Below, piece after piece: positions 61,452-64,000 of a stretch of DNA of 64,000 nt. Origin of the DNA: Roseimicrobium gellanilyticum (GTDB lineage: Bacteria; Verrucomicrobiota; Verrucomicrobiia; Verrucomicrobiales; Verrucomicrobiaceae); the NCBI RefSeq assembly GCF_003315205.1, contig NZ_QNRR01000002.1, forward strand, positions 156,881 to 220,880, given 5' to 3'. Each line of letters starts with the position of its first letter. The first letter of the stretch is position 1. The notes beneath the pieces are model-generated. The model had not been told where the DNA came from. It was given only the letters and a program-made list of their open reading frames with translations, and did no database searches. The translations under genes were made by a program, and so were the position numbers.

Positions 61452-61553
61452 GCCCAACCAGACGTCGCAGCCAACCCACTGGGCGGCGGCGTCTGGAAGC
61501 GGAGGCGATGACTTTTGTCTCGCCCAGCGGTTTGCTGAGCTTTAGCGTTGGGT
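61452..61553 (+). other. attC-like site 8 (102 bases)
   Basis: The left box GCCCAAC (61452-61458) and right box GTTGGGT (61547-61553) are complementary except for the last base. The inner arms GCAGCCAACCCACTGGGCG and CGCCCAGCGGTTTGCTGAGC pair with few mismatches. It is the best-preserved of the 102-base type. Confidence 0.85.
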
Positions 61554-61597
61554 AAGTTGGCCACGTTCCTTTTCATGAGTAAGTCCACCACCATGAG

Positions 61598-61640
61598 GAC
61601 TAACCATGCGCTGTAGCTGCAACTCCGCTGGCGTTTACTC
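61598..61640 (+). other. attC half-site 9
   Basis: GACTAAC (61598-61604), followed by GCTGCAACTCCGCTGGCGTT, resembles the left half of an attC. No matching right half is found nearby. The region 61573-61614 also holds a 13-codon frame, too short to support as a gene. Confidence 0.45.
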
Positions 61641-61698
61641 GAAAGTATCAGTAATAGACGCTTTCCTATTTCATCTGTTTACGTCAATCTTTTGCGAT

Positions 61699-61947
61699 AT
61701 GGCGGACAAATGTAAGTTTTGCGGATCGTCTTCTTATGGCACGTGCTCCAGCAGTCCACACAAGCGACACGAGCATATCGGGAACTCCCGGAGCTGTGTT
61801 TTCTGTGGTTCATCATCCTACGGATCTTGCTCTTCGAGTCCGCATCGCAAGCACCAGCACGGACATGGTGAGAACAAGTGCATTTTCTGCGGCTCAACCT
61901 CAAGTGGCTCGTGTTCGTCCAGTCCGCATGGACGACATGAAAAGTAA
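61699..61947 (+). CDS. Cassette 10: three-repeat zinc-ribbon-like mini-protein
   Basis: 82 residues built of three near-identical units of about 27 residues, each with C-x2-C-x7-C-x5-H-x2-H spacing (CKFCGSSSYGTCSSSPHKRH is the first). Nine Cys and several His make metal binding very likely. Linkers vary. It could bind zinc, nucleic acid or protein; I know no function. It is a very small tandem-repeat gene with a clear ATG at 61699, in same orientation as other cassettes. Confidence 0.75.
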   Translation: MADKCKFCGSSSYGTCSSSPHKRHEHIGNSRSCVFCGSSSYGSCSSSPHRKHQHGHGENKCIFCGSTSSGSCSSSPHGRHEK

Positions 61948-62134
61948 GTCCGGCCTTCAGTTCGCATGATCTCCTCCAACGTTTCTCCGCGACTTGTCTG
62001 ACAGTTCGCAACTCTGACGCAAAAAATTCATTTCATTCTTGGGACGAAGTTGGGAAGGCGGTTCGTCCTTGATGGTCTACTTGAACCCGGTGCTAGGCGC
62101 TCGCGCACTGATGGTAGAACGAACGTCCCTTGCG

Positions 62135-62163
62135 GGCCGGTTGGCTGAGTTGTAGCGTCCGGC
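62135..62163 (+). other. attC right half-site 10
   Basis: GGCCGGTTGGCTGAGTTGTAGC followed by GTCCGGC (62157-62163) matches the right half of the attC2/attC8 type, but with GTC in place of the invariant GTT and with no left partner found. Confidence 0.5.
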
Positions 62164-62187
62164 GAGTTAAAACCGGAGACAGACACC

Positions 62188-62838
62188 ATGGCTATATCGT
62201 CCCGAGCACAGAAACTTGTCGCCGAGATCACGAACGGAAACGTGAAGCTGGGTGACCTGAAAGCGCATGGCAAGGTGATCAAGAAGGACCACCCTCTTGC
62301 CATGGAGCTTTGGTCAACGGGCGAGTTCTACCCGCGTCTGCTCGCGACCCTCATCTTTGATAACAAGCTGCTCTCGGAAGAGGTCCTCAATGAGCTGGCC
62401 TCGGACATGCTTGGGCATGACCTGACAGAGCGCAGTCAATTGGCTGATTGGTTGCTGGCGAACCAATTGACGAAAGACAAGAAGCTGGTCGCTCTGATGG
62501 CGGTGTGGGAGGGGAATTCTTCCCCGATGCTACGGCGCTTGTTCTGGTATCACCAGGCGCGTTTGCGCTGGGTCGGGCAGGCGCCTCCTGGGAATAGTGC
62601 CGAGCTGCTCGATTCCCTGGAAAGCAACATGGCGGCTGAGGAACCGGAAGTGCAATGGGCGATGAACTTTTGCGCGGGCCAGATTGGGGTGCATGAGCCG
62701 AAGTTTCGAGCTAGATGTATCAAGCTTGGGGAGGCCCTGGGGCTCTACAAGGACGAGCATGTGGCCAAGAATTGCACGCCGTCTTACCTGCCTGAGTTTA
62801 TCAGAATCGGGTGGCGAAGCGTGAGTGAGGGCGAATAG
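62188..62838 (+). CDS. Cassette 11: DNA alkylation repair (AlkD-like) protein
   Basis: 216 residues of HEAT-like helices, as in the AlkD/AlkC glycosylase family (VIKKDHPLAMELWSTGEFYP, TERSQLADWLLANQ, WAMNFCAGQIGVHEPKFRAR). Such proteins remove alkylated bases or bind damaged DNA. The catalytic Asp and Trp of AlkD could not be placed with certainty, and homologues without glycosylase activity exist. It lies in the cassette row with GTTAGGA three bases after the stop. Confidence 0.82.
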   Translation: MAISSRAQKLVAEITNGNVKLGDLKAHGKVIKKDHPLAMELWSTGEFYPRLLATLIFDNKLLSEEVLNELASDMLGHDLTERSQLADWLLANQLTKDKKLVALMAVWEGNSSPMLRRLFWYHQARLRWVGQAPPGNSAELLDSLESNMAAEEPEVQWAMNFCAGQIGVHEPKFRARCIKLGEALGLYKDEHVAKNCTPSYLPEFIRIGWRSVSEGE

Positions 62839-63205
62839 TCAGTTAGGACAAATGACTTCGTTGGCCAGCCAGAGTGAAATGGTTCATCAAGACTTGCGCG
62901 ATAAACCGGCAAGTTCCGGAGCAATGCGAATTGGCGAGACGTTCGAAACAGACCCAGTGTCCTTCTCCTGGACCCCTTCAGGGTCCCAGTGCTTTTAACG
63001 TTTACCCAAGGTGTCGGTCGCTATGGCTCCCTAACCTTGGGCTGGGCTCCTACAGTCCTTCAGACTGCAACTTCGAGTCAGGTCACGCTGCAGACAGGGG
63101 CCCGAGAGGCCACATCGCTAGTTACGATGCAGGATGTGTACGGCGGGTAGGAATACCCGCCGACCGCTGTCCGGTCAGAAGACCCGACTTCCTGTTGGGG
63201 CGCCA
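62839..63205. other. Right boundary of the array: lone GTTAGGA box and H hairpin
   Basis: GTTAGGA (62842-62848) may be a decayed attC right box. A small hairpin (GACCC/GGGTC) lies near 62977. The H hairpin (63141-63193) stands alone here, without an F element, 12 bases after the stop of the minus-strand gene at 63206, where it could act as a terminator. No gene is supported. Confidence 0.55.
63141..63193. repeat. H3: solitary H hairpin repeat
   Basis: GGCGGGTAGGAATACCCGCC (stem of 7 bp), followed by CGCTGTCCGGTCAGAAGACC and CGACTTCC. The same unit lies inside F1 (19992-20042) and F2 (32676-32727), so it can move or persist without the F ends. Confidence 0.75.
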
Positions 63206-63586
63206 TCACTTTTCCACGGTGATGGCCAGTTTTACGATGCCGTCATCAATGTGGATCACGTTGTCCAGGACCTCGATCTTCGGTTGGTGAGGGAGGGCTT
63301 CTTGGAAGAGCGGCCTGCTTTGGTAGAGAGTAACCAGTTGGTCGTCCGCACGCCGCATCTGTACTTTCCACTTGTTGGACTCCATGAAACCGACGCCGTG
63401 GTAATCAAAATAGGAAATGCCCACCACCTCATGTCCGGCCACGTTTCCGCGATAGAAGGTTTCCAGTTCCTGGTAGTGGTGCTTGGTGGCCAAGGCATAG
63501 AAGACGAATACGGTCCCAACAGCGAGACCTCCGATGACCGTGCCCAGAAGGGTGAACAACAGTCTTGTCCTAGTCGTAGTCTGCAT
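63206..63586 (-). CDS. Membrane-anchored protein of unknown function
   Basis: 126 residues with one N-terminal membrane helix (about 9-32) after a basic start (MQTTTRTRLL). The soluble part has VVGISYFDYHGVGFMES and VIHIDDGIVKLAITVEK. No domain recognised. It lies outside the cassette row and on the opposite strand. The start at 63586 was chosen since it precedes the membrane helix directly. Confidence 0.6.
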   Translation of the reverse strand: MQTTTRTRLLFTLLGTVIGGLAVGTVFVFYALATKHHYQELETFYRGNVAGHEVVGISYFDYHGVGFMESNKWKVQMRRADDQLVTLYQSRPLFQEALPHQPKIEVLDNVIHIDDGIVKLAITVEK

Positions 63587-64000
63587 GGGGGATTTTAGCC
63601 TCGATCGACGAAGAGGAAGAGGGACGCGACCTCTGCGGGTCGGGCAACCGTAGGACGGTGAAGGAAGCATCTCCTTCAGGCAAGGGCCAATCTGTTCATC
63701 TGCATGGAGGGGCAGGTACGGAAACGTCACTTGCCCCACTCTTGTGCGCATTCCAAGGCCCCTTCATTTCACGGGACAGGACTGTCCCAGTTTGCAGGGC
63801 GTAGGATGTCCAAGATAGCTGTCGGTCTAAATTTTTATCTAGCCCTGAAGTGTAGGAGCAGAATTCATTCTCGGTTCCATTCAGTCTAAGAATTGCGCTC
63901 CTCTATCGTCCACATCACCAAACTTTGCGAAAAGAAGCGGTTTTGAGGGGCAAAGGCCAAAAAATCTGAAAAATTTGCTAATTTTTGCTAGCACTCATAT
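63587..64000. other. Right-edge intergenic region, AT-rich at its end
   Basis: No gene is seen. From about 63940 the sequence is AT-rich (AAAATCTGAAAAATTTGC), as expected of a promoter for a gene starting beyond the window. Confidence 0.55.
63988..63996 (+). promoter_or_regulatory. Left half of a CIRCE-like operator
   Basis: CTAGCACTC is one base from TTAGCACTC, the left arm of CIRCE, the HrcA heat-shock operator (TTAGCACTC-N9-GAGTGCTAA). The right arm would lie past the window end. It follows an AT-rich promoter-like stretch. Confidence 0.4.

Noticed and set aside
61573-61614. Thirteen-codon frame before the half attC site 9
   Set aside because: Too short to support without expression data, and it overlaps the attC half-site.

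Overview
The window looks like a chromosomal segment of a GC-rich verrucomicrobial bacterium. No rRNA is present to prove this. The evidence is the pairing of a DUF1549/DUF1553 cytochrome-like protein with a DUF1501 protein (typical of the Planctomycetes-Verrucomicrobia group), a PEP-CTERM protein, a FAD oxidoreductase with a golvesin/xanthan-lyase-like C-terminus, and lipid-modified and outer-membrane proteins showing a diderm envelope. No rRNA, tRNA, prophage or CRISPR array was found. Genes are mostly single or in short operons on both strands.

Layout. 0-9.5 kb: NAD(P)-binding protein, family-4 uracil-DNA glycosylase, two tandem 3D-domain lipoproteins, endonuclease III, a REP-associated tyrosine transposase (RayT) bounded by REP palindromes, a large FAD oxidoreductase, an outer-membrane barrel, a HIT protein and an SLBB-like protein. 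9.5-24.4 kb: topoisomerase III, MFS transporter, a GntP-type permease next to a GMC dehydrogenase and its small Tat subunit, and an overlapping operon helicase - phosphodiester glycosidase - RNase HII - YraN. 24.5-34.7 kb: phosphodiesterase, small membrane protein and lipoprotein, SDR, ROK kinase, glycosyltransferase, PhoB/PhoR-like pair facing PhoU, and FabG. 35-48 kb: DUF4132 protein, sterol-desaturase-like protein, several small secreted proteins, CysS, PEP-CTERM protein, MFS transporter and a glutathionyl-hydroquinone-reductase-like protein. 48-56.8 kb: Sel1-repeat protein, a three-gene membrane operon ending in a clear terminator, and the DUF1501/DUF1549 pair. 57.2-62.85 kb: a run of small same-strand genes separated by attC-like recombination sites, read here as an integron cassette array without an integrase in view (CALIN). 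The last bases carry half of a CIRCE-like operator, so a chaperone gene may begin just past the right edge.

The most striking property is the density of structured intergenic repeats: (R) REP palindromes matching those around the RayT gene, often as inverted pairs; (E) a 28-32 bp palindrome with three inverted pairs spanning 164-174 bp; (F) about 400-bp elements with long terminal inverted repeats; (H) a hairpin unit inside F and once alone; and a separate 173-bp element with perfect 31-bp ends. Several sit exactly on gene 3' ends, and in at least three cases the repeat supplies the TAG stop codon. One E unit is nested in an F element.

Functional links visible here: DNA repair and replication enzymes (UDG, Nth, TopB, UvrD-like helicase, RNase HII, AlkD-like cassette), phosphate signalling (PhoB/PhoR/PhoU with a shared GTGAC-N6-GTCAC motif), sugar or sugar-acid use (GntP, GMC pair, ROK kinase, SDR), and envelope biogenesis (lipoproteins, SLBB protein, GT4, PEP-CTERM).
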